From: Lateolabrax maculatus
Lineage: Eukaryota > Chordata > Actinopteri > Acropomatiformes > Lateolabracidae
DNA length: 64,000 bases
Assembly: GCA_031216445.1 (NCBI GenBank)
Contig: CM062217.1
Coordinates: 25,982,001-26,046,000 of the forward strand
Reading direction: 5' to 3'
The notes beneath the pieces are model-generated. The model had not been told where the DNA came from. It was given only the letters and a program-made list of their open reading frames with translations, and did no database searches. The translations under genes were made by a program, and so were the position numbers. Below, one piece after another: positions 34,601 through 48,300 of this stretch. How positions within the stretch are numbered: the stretch's first letter is position 1; every line of letters starts with the position of its first letter.

Positions 34601-36352
34601 AATTCACCAGGTGGAACCAAGCCCCCAGGAAGTGCGCCACCCTTTGAAGCCAATTTGACATAGCGGCCAAACGGTGGAATTACAACTTCCGGGTCCGTCA
34701 CTTGATGCCATTGGGCCCAAAAAGACTTTTTCCCATTGACTTACATTGAGAAAGAGACGTCTGTAACTCAGTGGATAATTTTTTTTGAGGTACATCAACT
34801 ACCCAGTTCTTACACTTGAATAGCCCTTATTTAAATCATTAGGTCCTAAAAGTTGTAAAGTTCACTAACAGCTGGATCCAGAGTTACTTTATTCCACCAT
34901 TCATTTGAACGAGCCCGAGAGCGAGCAGCTGGGGGGCGGGGCTTATGGAAACGCTAGTGTGCATGCTCTACGCCCCCAACAGAGCGGGAAAATCTGTAAA
35001 CTTCCGCATACTGAATACCTGGATGTTTGCTTCATGCGCCACTGAGCAACTTCCATAGGAATGAACGAGGCCGCACCTCCAACACTGTATCCAGTTCTCT
35101 TTATACATCCATGGGTGGAACCAAACCTGACTCCATACTAATGCGAATGTTGCTCTGTGTTTGCTGCACGTGTCAATTAACAAAATTAACAAATAAACTT
35201 AAAAGGTGACGACTTCTTTAAATTATTGCCTTTTGTGTTGTAAATTAGGTCTCTGTGTAAATACAACCATATATCCAAGATTTTCCTGACCATTATACAG
35301 TTGTGGTGAGTCATCATGCCTTATAAGGAGCTGCTGACATAAAACCAGTTCCATTTACCTGGTTTTCAGTCAAATATTGCAACGTCAGGTGATGATGTAA
35401 ATTCTGTTTCAGGTGCTATCCGCCATGCTAGTGGTGTGTTTTAAGCAATGGCAGTAAATCCGCAACTTTGATCCAGACTGAAACATCTCAACAACAACAG
35501 ACGTTTCCAATCTCAATGGGACTTTATTCTTTATTGTTAATCGTCTTTGTTTAAATAATAGCACAAGCCTTCAAAAGCCGTATAAAATGGCATATTCTGT
35601 GCCAATTTTGATGCCATATTTAGTTTCAGCCTGCAGAATCAAGCCCATTTGAATATGATATTTCACAGCAGTGTGCTGTATGTCTAACCTTGGCCACGGT
35701 TTGATTTTATTTTTAAACAATGACTGCCTCATTCTACTTGTGTGTGGAGAAATAACATTACATAATCCGGAGCAAATGACTCCAGTAGCTCATCAGGCCT
35801 TCACCGAGCTCCAAAAAAAGCAACCTTCCCTCAGATTGCTCCGTGCCGGATGGAGGAGGAGGAAGTAGGTGAAGTTATTCTTTGCTGTCAGTTTGATAAG
35901 GCCAACCTGATGTGGACGCTTGTTATTAGAACAAACCTTGTTGACTGCTCAGCTCCTTTGGCCGCTTTCCCTATTAAAACTCCACTGCTGGATGCTGCCG
36001 CTGTCAAGTGTCCTTGAACGCAGCTCTCCATTTTTCAAAGCACATATTCTGGATAACAGGCATCAGTGTGTGGGTGAGGCCAATGGGAATCAGCTCCCTG
36101 ATGTGGAGGAGCAGCCTGACACATACTGTAGCTACAGTAGATCAGAGAGCAGAACAGCTGTCACAATATTATGTGTGTGATCAACGCCGTGTGATGTGTG
36201 TATTCTGTGTATGTGCAAGTGTGTATCCTTGTTTGTGTATGTATACTAAGTGTTTCTTGGCAGGCATCTGTATATGCGTGTGTGTGTGCTACTTGCCATA
36301 CTACGTGTGTGTGTGCGCTGATGTGTGTACAGGTGCATGAATGTAGGTATCA

Positions 36353-36384
<32 letters not shown>

Positions 36385-37867
36385 CGGTGCTCCCACATGT
36401 ACAATAACAGTACATGTCTCCTTGTTTTCTGTAAGGGGAGGATTGGATTTTGCCTAATTGTATCCGTTCACTCTGATGTTGTGTTCAGTCAACATTTCAT
36501 ACACTTAAGAACCTGAACAACCATACATGTGTTTTATTTAGAGGTATGATGATCAGTAATCAGATTAAGATTAGTTCCTGGACTAGTTTCTGGCCCCCAT
36601 AACGTCCCTGATGTGTGGTTGAAACTCTCAGAAGGCCCAGGATCCATAGGGGCAGAATGCTCACTGGTTGAATACAACTAGATCATACACACAGTAAACA
36701 AGCGCTGCGTACCACTAGTATAAACACAATAGGACAAGTGGAAGACATGCTTTGTGATGGTTATATAATGTAGTGGTAAAGACAGAGCTGAGAGCACGAG
36801 TGCAACGGAGAAAGATGGGAGGCAGCAAACAAGAGAGAAAGAGAAACAAAACTTGAATTGTATAATAACTACAAAGAACAAAGTGACTCTGTTGTTGTTA
36901 CTAAGAAAATTGCATTAAATCCCCCGGAGTTGTTTTTCATTTAATCAATCGTTGGACTAATTATGAATAATCTTCACGGTTCACCACCTGCAGTAAAAAT
37001 GCAGATGCAAGAGGGACTTTTTGTTCCAGAGTGTGGCATCTATGGTTCCATGTTCCTGGAACTATGATATTGAAAAGAGGCTAAAGTGCACAACTGCTTC
37101 CTCAACCCTAACTAGTAGCAGTCAATGAAACAAAACCTGATCATAAATGATGTAACAAGGATCTATACATTGAAATAAAAGTGAATCATGTCTTTGTATC
37201 ATGTTTTGCACTGGAAACCAGGCAGAGATGCCAAGTCTAGCTCTGTGGAGAATGCTGCATTTGTGGTAAATGCAAGAAACCTACTGTGTTAATGACAGAC
37301 ATGACAGAGAGTGGCTAGATATGGAGGAATCCAATCAGAAATCTGGATACTGTTAGAATCATGTGCTCTGGGATTAAAACCAGGCAAAGACACACGTAAT
37401 AGCCATAGAGGCTGTGTTGGATGATGGTTTAAGGAGGATTCTGGTTTATTACAACTTGTTACCATAACTAATAGTGATGAGAAGACCGTTTCTTTTAAGT
37501 AACCTGATTTGTTTCATCGACTCATGAATGACTCTCTTTTGGTTCTGTGTTTTTTGTTATTACACAACGTGTTTTTACCAGGTTAACGTCCGACTCAGAG
37601 AGTGTCTGAGTCGGATGCTCTTATGTTCTCTCGTTCCTCTTTAACAGTCGTTCAGAAATAACCATTCGTTCATGAATGCTAATAATCAGTAGAAATTATT
37701 ATGGTAATGGTTGCAACAAACCTGAATTACCCAAAAAACTAAGAGGCAAAGAGGAACAGAGAGAGAGAGAAAATCAGGTGCAGTAACTGTGATAGATGAA
37801 CAAGTAAATGAAAGCTGCTGGCACGAGAGATTTGAGGTGACAGTCAATTTAAGTCAATTTACTCCCC

Positions 37868-37898
<31 letters not shown>

Positions 37899-38011
37899 AT
37901 ACACACAAACTCAGCAGACAAGAAAATTAAAACAAAAGCATTGCAAAACTTTACAGCTTTGGATCTCCCAGGAAGGTATACATACTGCATGTCTATTGCT
38001 ATTGGTGCGGG

Positions 38012-38047
<36 letters not shown>

Positions 38048-41000
38048 CACAATTACATAACCTTTGTTTACGTCTATATGTGAAAGTCAATATGTTTACA
38101 GTCAGACAGTGTACAGCTGTCAGCTGTCAGAGCTTGTGTTTGCTCTGTACTATGGTCTGCATCTCCACACACACACACCACCTTATTATGTGAAGCTAAT
38201 GCACCATGGGACACATCACTGCATGAGTCACATGTACTTCCAAGATGGCTGAAAGAGAGCGAGAGAGAGAGAGAGAGAACAAATGTGTTTTCAGCACACT
38301 GTGTATCTGTGTGATTACTAGTAGCTTGCAGTTATGTTAGCATGATGTAATTTATATTTGCTTTAATTAAATAATACATCTAGGGACATTTAACAAATTT
38401 TAGGTATTGAGGTATTTACTGACCATCACCAGCTAGTGTAACCCTGGTGACTTAGCTACCCAAATAACAAGACACAGCATGTCCATTTGGAGTTACCAGA
38501 AGGCATATTCATCTGTCTCATCCCACCTTCATTAACATAGTATTGCTAAGATTGGTAACTGTAACTGTACTGAATTTCACGTTGTAATGGGCCTTTTTCA
38601 CAGCAGACATTATGACGGTATAAATAATAAAATGAATGATGGCTGAATTCCAATTATTATAGAAATTCTTTATTAGTAATAACCCCTTGAGATGCACCAT
38701 CTCGTTTTCAAGGGGGTCCTTTAGTTTAGTTTAGTTTAAGGGTCCTGGTATTGTGATCGCTGGTTCACTGTCACACAGTCATGGCTTACTGTGACACTGT
38801 TCTGAATAGTACAGAGCCATGTTAATATTATAGTAACCATTGACGAGGAAGAAGCCTTTTCTGTTTATTTACCACTTTTCTGGCAGAATGATTAAACTAA
38901 GCACGACAGCATCTTAATCACCATGTGTAGCTTTTAAGTAGCTGGGAATATGATAAAAGCATGTAGAAAATGCAGAAAAAGGTTTTCAATGGTTGAAAAA
39001 TGTTTTGGGGGAGGCAGCCCTAGACATGGGTGTTTATTTATTTAATATTATATTATATTATTATATATTAGCATGGAACACTGCCACATACAGTGTTTAT
39101 ATCCTAAGTTACCCTATATGGGCCTTTATACAAAGCTCACATCAGCACAAAACACAAACATTTATGGTAATCAAATTACCATAAAACTCAATGACCTGTT
39201 TATGTAACATCTGGGGAACACAGGTAAACAGAATCAAACACACAACTCAGAAACAGCAGGGTCTTGAACAGAAAAGTCCTTACTGTAGAAAATAAGTTCA
39301 GTACACGGGTAGTCAATCCAGAAAAAACAAACAAATCCAATAGGAAGCAGGCAGAAGACTAAGTTAGGAAAAACTGTTAAATGCTGGAACACTTGACACT
39401 AGGAACAAAGACAAACTGGCAAAAAGACAGGGGAACACACAGACTAAATGCACTAGGGAGGGAAAGACAATGAGGGACAGGTGAAAGTAATTAGTAACAG
39501 GTGACACTAATCAGGGCGGGGTAGACAATCCCAAAGGCAGGATACACAAAAAGGCAGGAAGTAAAGAGTCTGAAATTAGAAGAGGTGTGTACTACAAAAT
39601 AAAACAGGAAACAATAAATGAATGATGCAAAAAACAAAATAAAAACATAACGTAAGAGGTAGGGCGAGACATGACATTCATGGATACATGATTCTTTAAA
39701 AACAATTTCAGCTTGAGTTAACAGTGATTCCATTTATGATCCATGATGAGTTTCTGTGTGTGTTCCACATATTGATCCCTGAAACAGAGGGAGTGGTCTG
39801 TCCAAAAGAGGTTTAATAAAAGGGCACCTCACAGTTATGCAGAGAGGCTTCTCCAGGTTACTGAGCACCTGAGGGGCCTGGTTATTCAGGCATTTATGGA
39901 TTAATGTAATATTAGCAAATCATATAGTTTCTTAAGAATATCAGTAGTGAGATCGTATTGGCTTCCTTTCCAAAATTGTTATTCCATGATTATCATCTAA
40001 GAAACTGATTGCTGTATATGCTGCTTGTAACCAAGAAGCTAATATTAATAATTATAATATTAATACCTAATTGCGAAAGGATCATGGAATGCATTAAACT
40101 ATTTGCAGCACAAAATGGTAAACAGTCTGTAATGAGTGTAAATGTAAGTAATATTGTTGTTCTCAAATCTCACAAATCTAACATAATACATACTGTATAT
40201 AAGACAGATATTTTACTTGCTTCTGACATGGGCCAAGATCTGGAAATACAGTAAACTAACATGCTTTTCTTTATATTGAGGTTTGAAACCATGCTGCTAT
40301 GGGCTGTAGATAGTACTGCAACAGCTGGGTAGGAACTGACAAAATAGTTTTACATGTACCAGATACATATGCAAACATATCGTCTGCATACGTTTGAAAA
40401 CGTTTTTTTCTGCCTGTGTTGTCATACTAACACAACTCATGATGCTAAGTGAGAGATGTCAAAGTTCAAAATAAACTTCTTCATGTCCTAGTTATGATTA
40501 ACACTTGAGGACACAGAGTATATATTTCCTGCAAGTCTGATATCACATGATCTCAGCATTAGTCAGAAGAAGCTGGGCTAAAGTGGGCTGTTTTTTTCTC
40601 CAAGTTATTGTGAGACAGAGATTAGCATCGTAACCTGGAGAGACAAGTGACACTTTGATTTGGACTATTTTGGACCATATGTCCTTCTCCAGACAGAGCA
40701 GAAACTTAACTGGCAGGGACTTCAGCACACGCAATGCTTAAAGGCTGAAGAAGTGATTTAGTCACGCTGAATGGCCCCTCAGAAAGGCCCCCAGAGACTG
40801 AGTGACCAGCACTGACGTCTGCACTGGCCTCATGTCCTGCGCATCACCTCTCCTCCAGCATAAAAATAAACCCATCCACCACCTTTTATCATAGCAACAA
40901 TTCCCTCCCTCCCTCTCTCTTCATCCACCCACCCATCCTGCCCCACGCAAGACCCGCTGAGAGCTCTTCTTCCACCCACTCCAACCCGGCTCAAGCACCG

Positions 41001-44000
41001 TGGGGATGCATATATAGCCCAAATCACACTTGAGTGTCACTCGTCTCTGCCGGTTACAGATCTGATCTTTGCCTCTCTCTAGTTCTGGATGGCTCTGAGC
41101 CTGCAGAAATGTTGGGCCCAGAATAAAAAGCAGCCACTCCTGCCTCAACCTCTAATTCACTGTTGTGATACAACACTGAATAAAGTCAATGGACCCGCCT
41201 GAGGAGACTTCCTTTGTCATGCAACATTTTATGTCATTTGTTAGTGAAGCTCTAGTTGCAGACTACTATCGCTCCCTCTAGTTTATGTGGGTCGCTCTTT
41301 TTATCAGTCTGTTGAGTGGCCCAATACTTTCAAATTTTATTAGGGCTGCAACATCCTTTAATGCCGTTTTTTTTGTTTACCATGTGCTATCTGAGTCCTG
41401 TGTCCTGTCTTGGTGGACACGTGGCTTGGGAATGAGCTGAAGTAAACTTTGGGTCAGCATATAATTAGCACCATTATCTTCTTCTGCTGGTTGCTGCGTC
41501 TGCCATTCCATTGTAAAATCATGTAAGTGGTGCTCAAGCAGGTATGTAATAGTTCTCTGAGAACAACCACTGTATACTATCTCTTAAGTAATAAGCCATG
41601 ACATGATGATAGCAATAAATCTCTATTGCTTTTCATATCTGTGCCAAAGTTAAATAGTTGCTGTATCTTTCCAAAGCTGGACTCAGGTAGGCTGTGTTCT
41701 ACAGTTTTAGTAACTTTCTGTAACCGACAATCCAACAATTCCACCCACTTTACGCAGTGGTTCAAGGTGTAGGTGAAGCATATAACTCCTCTCTCAAGCT
41801 ATTGTTTTTATGCTTCACACGAGAACTTCCATCACTTTTTGTGTCTACAAACAAATGCAGTACTGTGAATGCCTTCAAGTGGAGACTTTCTGGGTGGAGT
41901 TGATGATTCACCCCACCTTTGAGTGTGGCCACAGTTCTGTTTCAAACATACAGGGCATGATATGTGACTGTGCAGTTTGAGAATAACTGAAACTTGGATT
42001 GGGCATGAAACTCTCCTGGTTAAATCATCAAAAAATATGCAACTCTGTTAGAAAAAGTCAAAGGAACAGGACTGTGAAGAGAAGTCGCCTGCAAGCCCCA
42101 GTGTGCAAACATTTAGCAGCTAAGACAAGTTTGCTTTCCGACGCTGGGTTACTTATGGATGAATTACAACAATGGGTTGGTATTTTGTTCCCAATTGCTA
42201 ACAATGTTTTGAATTTGCCACAGCTCTGATTTTCACCTCAGACAGGCCTTTTTTCCAAAGCAGTGGAAGCTGAGGCTTATGTTCATTGTAGGATTAAGAG
42301 CCTAAATAACAGAAAAAAGGAATTTCTCAGGAAAAAAGTGTAAAATAATTTAAACTGATGGCTGTAAGATAAATCTGTAATAACTTTGAATTGTCCGAGA
42401 GACTGCTGTGTCTTTGTTGTGCTCTGTAAACAAACATTCACACCTGCACTCCATGGATGTTACATGATGACATCTCATCTCCCTTTTCGTCCCACCTTCC
42501 AGTGCATCCGTAGTAGTAATCACATGACAAACAGCTGAGAAAAGCATGTCCAATTATAATTTATAATGGTTAAGTGTAAAGTTCACATGATTTGTGTTAA
42601 TGAGTAATTTGCATTTCAGTGTTTTACTCATTTCAAAGAGCCACAAGTCCATGGTGCCTGAGCACTGCATGAGCGATAATATCGACTGGTTTTGTGGTTT
42701 TCAAACGTGAAAGCTTCACAACAATACTTCACTAACCTTATTTGCCACTGGGCCTATTTATATTCATAAGCAGTCTTCTGTTGGGCTGCTTAGACGGACC
42801 TGTGAACAGTAAGAGAAGTATCTGTGGCTCCCGCAGGTTCTTCTATATTCCACACCCTGCTCCGAGACGATAAAGCCAACAGTTAAACTATCTACAGCAT
42901 AATGACTTCTTCTTAGAGACTGATCACCTGTCGCAGCAGCTCTCCATCATCCCTCCTCATACATCTCCAAACAGAACTAACTGAGCTGTCACACAAAATG
43001 GAGAACTTTTCATGTCCCATCAAAAAGCTGTTGTGCCACCGTAATGGTGACATATCTGGGAGAGCTGCGGGACGGGGCTCATCCATCACACGTATAGTCA
43101 GGGCAGAGGCGGAGACCAGACCCAGTTTCCAGCAGAAAGGTGTCCTAAAATATCCTACTGAACAGCTCCCAAATACACTGCATGCACATGTAGGAAGTAA
43201 ACATGTCGTTCTGTCAGGTTTCTGACGTACTGTACATGTTTAGGATATTGTATTTCACATGCAATACAGCTGAAACAAAGACATGTACTTACAGTACATA
43301 AATCATACAAGGGAAGAGTACTTCAAGGAAAACCATGGTTTATTACAACTTGGTTATTATTTTGCTAGATTTTGCCATCGGTTCTATCAGTGATGTTAAT
43401 ATTATAATCACCAAAGTAAGAGTTGTGGGAACACAGTGGTATCCTCTATCCATATTATCTTTTCCACTTTATTTGGAGTTCAAACTGAAAGTGGGTGCAT
43501 CTGAAATGTTGTTAATAATCCCTCTCTATGCAGGAAAATTGTGGGCACGCTCAACTACGGTAAACACACTTTGTAGAAGTTGAAGCAGGCGTGTCTGTAA
43601 AGTGTGTCTGTAAACTATGATGGAGTAATAATTTTGCAGTTCAGCATGGTTCTCTCTTCCAAGCAATTTTGGCTAATCTGGAAGCTTTTTAATGATGTTG
43701 TCAATTTGTCAACAATTACTTTGGTGAGTACAGTGTTATCAGAACCAGTCAGCTACAGCTGTGAGGATAAACCCCCTATTGGAATAACAAGTAGTTTTCC
43801 TTAAGAACTGTCTTAATAAACCTAACCATTACAGGCTATATGGAAAGTCTTATACTTTGTAATCTAAAAATACCAATAGCAGAGTACTCTGAAAACAGTT
43901 TAGTTCCACTGTTGTAAGTGGAATACAACAATAATACTAGAAAAATAAAATGCCATTAAACATGTCACCAGACAGAACATTGAAACTGGATTCTGCAACT

Positions 44001-45281
44001 CCCCAGATTACTTTCAATAGCAACACTTGTTGAGTTCCAACACTAATCTTCTTCTTCTGAGGGTGTACAGTACTTAGGGATGAAACATTACTTTTCTTAA
44101 ACTGTATGTATGTTTCTTTTAAGTGTAGCGCCAGAGGAAAGGTCATTACTGTGGGTCATTAAAAAATGTCCTTGGCAGCATGAATGTGCTCAGCCAATTC
44201 TGGCAACCTGTATTAAGTTATGAGATGACTTGTGTCCAAAGTTGACATTTTGGTAGTTGGTATTAACGGAAAGCTCAAGGAGTCCTCGAAATGGAGCATG
44301 AATGCACTCAGTAAATTTCAAAGTGCCCTTTATATGTTAGATGTCTTTTGTCCAAGTGGATATTTAGGCATTCTGGTGGTGTTGGAGTAAAGGTCAAGGG
44401 GTCATCAAAAACATGGTTAAGGTTCATCCTTTAGGTACAGTAACTATCCTAACCAAATTTCATGGAATTTATTAGACAAACCAATGGACTAACTGCACAA
44501 CCTTTCCCATGAACTTTAGTAGCAGACATTTTGACTTGTCAAAGCAGGAAAAGCACAGGTGTAAATAATAACATTAAGGATGGCTCCATTCCATTACATG
44601 TCCCAGAAAGCCATGTCAGTGAGTGAGCATATGCAGTTACATAACCCTGGAATTGGCACACCTAAATGGAATGCAGCCATCATTAATTTTACTAATATGC
44701 TTTTCCTGCTTTGACCAGTCAGGGAAAAGGACTATTAGCCCCTCACTGGTCCCCTTTTGAGCAAAAACTTTACAGTACTTGATGAACTAATGTAAAAAAT
44801 GCCTTGCATGAAATGTGAGTACAGAACTGTGTCAATTCTTTAGTCCACTGCACTCTCTGTTTAAATGGGACCGCAGTGTCTTTAGTGCGGATGAACTGAG
44901 CGTGCCAACAGTCTACTTAGTGTACTGTAACCATCTGCTGGGACTGCATTGTTTCTCCTCTGTGGACGGGAGAAGCTGAGGTCGGGGATTGCAGTAAGAG
45001 GCCTGGTACAGCCAGTGCCAGCAGCTCCTCAGCTGAGTCAGGTACCATTCGAGGTCACACTGCAAGGTTCATTCACTCATCAGCCCACATGCCATTCTTC
45101 ATCTGGAGCACTTGGTTTCCAAAATAATTGATAGTCCACTTAATCCTTGTGGCCCACGTGACATACAAAAACTCTTTGTTGGAGTCTGAAATGTAGCTAA
45201 GACCAGGCTCTTGACAAGCCTTAGAAATTATTATGAAATAATGAAAAACATGTCTGTAATGATTCTCTTTAGCTCTGGTAA

Positions 45282-45312
<31 letters not shown>

Positions 45313-48300
45313 AGCCTTGCTGCAGCATTCTGAGAGCCTGGAGCAGTAATCAAGATGATTGGACATAAAAGCAAGTACAGTATGAATCTCTCTGTGTCAG
45401 ACAGAGTCACACACACTGTGGTTTCTGCAGTATGTTCTAATTTTAGAAAACAGAACTCAATTAAAACTTTACTTCTTCAGCCAATCTCTCATGGCAGCAG
45501 ACCAATATGACCATTAACTCCTGTTCGGGACCGTGAGCCTCTAAGTTTGAATGCAGTTGTCTGTGGTTGTTCACTGAGCAGCTTCATGGTGGGCACCTCA
45601 GCGGTGGCGGTTTAGGGAGCTGGAAAGTATTACTCACTCCCATTCTCCACCCACATTTCCCAGCTGCTTCGTTTCAGATGTAGAATGAAATGGGCACTTT
45701 GCAGTGACACATCTAGCTCAGTGACAGCGCCTCTGCAGCTAGTAGGATGCAATGTCGGTTCAGAAAAGCATTCCTTTAGTCCCAACTATCATCAATTTTA
45801 CATACATTTAAAGGATATATTGCTGCGATTGTGTCAACCAAAGACATTATTTAACAACTCTCCTTTAAAAAGAACAATCAATTTAAATCATGTCTTATTG
45901 ATTTTTTTCTAAAGTAGGTGTCACATTTTTACAAGATGGATATTTCAACTTAGAGCAAATATTTTTGGTTTATTAGACTGCCTCTCCTTCAATATTGGTT
46001 TACAAGACTGGCCCAGGCTACTCAGACAAACTGAAGTGAACCCTGTTTTCTGGGAGAGTGCGTTGTTATAAAGCTAGTGTTATTGAAAAGGCGGGCAGGG
46101 TGAATTATACCCTGTCAAAGCTTGCACAAACTTCAGCCTTGAGCTCAGCCAACAATGTAGCAAGCCAATTCATCATGTCTGGTAAGGGGACAGTGCAGGG
46201 CAGGTTCTTGTAGCTGGAGTGGGGTTAATGAACAGTGCCCGACAAGGACACAAACGATGGAGCCGTTAAAAGACTGCTGGTTTGTTTAGGTGTCCATCGC
46301 TGTCCATTTTCTACTCTGTATCAGCTGCTGTCGCATTATCACACCACGACCATGGCAGCTTCACTTGTGCATCTGTTTTAGTTTGATAAACACGTTTTGG
46401 AAGCAGAGCTGCTCTAGAGGCAGAATCAGCAGTCTAATTTATGGCATAAATCTCATGGCTAGAGCCGAAGCACCATACGCTCCTAAAATGCACTTTAGCT
46501 AACTGGCAAACTGAGGGGCGTAGAGGACACTGTATTTTGAATTTTGCTATTCAACCTTTCCAAACAAGAAGTGATCAAAGCAGTAATTAAAAATATATAC
46601 AGTACAGTATATGTCACCATTCATGACCATATTCATAATCCATAGCTGCATCACCACCATTCACAATTTATTTGAATTATTTGCTATTAGCCCCTCTATT
46701 TTCTCTGGTGCAATGCATTATGGGAAACACTGTTGAGCACAATGCAGAGCACAATGCCACCATTAACAGTGCAGGAGCACACCTAAAATGAGACTTACAT
46801 CCCTAAGTCTGTCGCCCTGGTGCCTGTCAGGATGTGGCTCCTTACTCAAAACCTGCCCAGAAAGGCCATGCAGAACTGGGACACAGTAAGCGACTTCACA
46901 TATGGCATGTCAGTATGTGGGACATCATGAAGAAAGGGGAGATGGACGGGGTGAAGTTTTGGGATCAAAATTCACCACTGTGATGTGGAACATGGTCCAT
47001 AAAAAGAAAGGAGAAAGATCTGGAAAACAACTGGGGAGGATGAGGAGGCTTAGCTGATTTTGCTAAATATAACTCACAGGAATGCAGGTGAAGGCCTCCT
47101 GTCAGTCTTCAGACTGCTTCACGGTTGTTTGTTGGTGTCAGGAGGTTAGGCTGACTAATTGAATTTAGGTGTAACTCTCACCTCACTCATCATCAACCAT
47201 TCATCATCTGTACAGCTCTGGCGGCTCTGATGCTCAGCTACTCTACATCTGTGTAGATGTGCCGCACAACCTCTTAGCACAGTACCCAGCGTTCAAAAAA
47301 TCTAGCCTGTCTGGATGCGATGGCGTTCACAAGCCGGGACACGTGTGTGGCGGAGCATCGCGACCCATCCACTCAGCACTCGCAGTCCTTGGGTGCGTCT
47401 GGTACTTTGGGCGGTGATACAGAAGCTCAGTAGGCACTGATTTATGGCCACAGCACCACTGGAACGACACACAGCAGCGGCAGCACTGAGACATGCACTG
47501 AACATCCATCAACACTACAGGGACAGCCATCCATAAACCTCACATCACCTAATTGTTGGGAGGGAGGGGGGCATAGAAGGGGACAAGCTTTAAACATAAA
47601 ATACTTTGCCTCAGTTATTAGATTGACTGTGGTGGAAAGAAGGAAAAAAAGTTATTGATTAAGATAATTATTTTGATGGGGGAGATTGTCTATACTCTTC
47701 CTCCACACGGTCAGGGTCAGCTACAGAGCAGCAGCCCATGAGCCAGAGGGGATTCAATGTTTTGCTCAAGCACATCAGCAGGGCCCATCAGCAGGGCCCA
47801 TCAGCAGGGCCCATCAGCAGGGCCCAGCACATCATGCTGGGTTTAAACCTAAATCCTTTATTTTAAGTACAAGCTTGGCTGAAGGAGAAGTAATGATAAT
47901 GACAGTTCACTAGCAAGGACCACAGCATCAGCAGGTTTGTTCAATGATTTATTGAAGAGAATGTGATTGGTGTTCTTGTAGGTCTTCTGCTTGCTGACAT
48001 TGCATTGTGGGGAACTTCGGTGGGGAATCCAACATAGCACCCAGGCACGATGAACCTCCTCAGGACCCCATAGAGAGGAAAGAGGAGAGAGGAGAGGAAG
48101 AAGCAGGAAGGGAGAAACTGGGTGAGGGGGACGCTGAATGCCAGCGCTAAAGAGGAAGAGAGGGTTACATAGGCATTTATGGGAATGCAGGAAGTGGCGC
48201 AGTTGAGGTGTGGTCCTGCTCCTGAAACTCTGTTAGATAGCTCCAAATAATGAAGAGACATTGCAAAAAATATTCAGAAAAGTGACTAAGATGTGACTCT

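Noticed and set aside
37859..38193. Frames rich in proline, threonine and histidine
   Set aside because: Translations of C and CA simple repeats.
45073..45416. Minus-strand frames with LFIY repeats
   Set aside because: Produced by the (AAAT)n tract.
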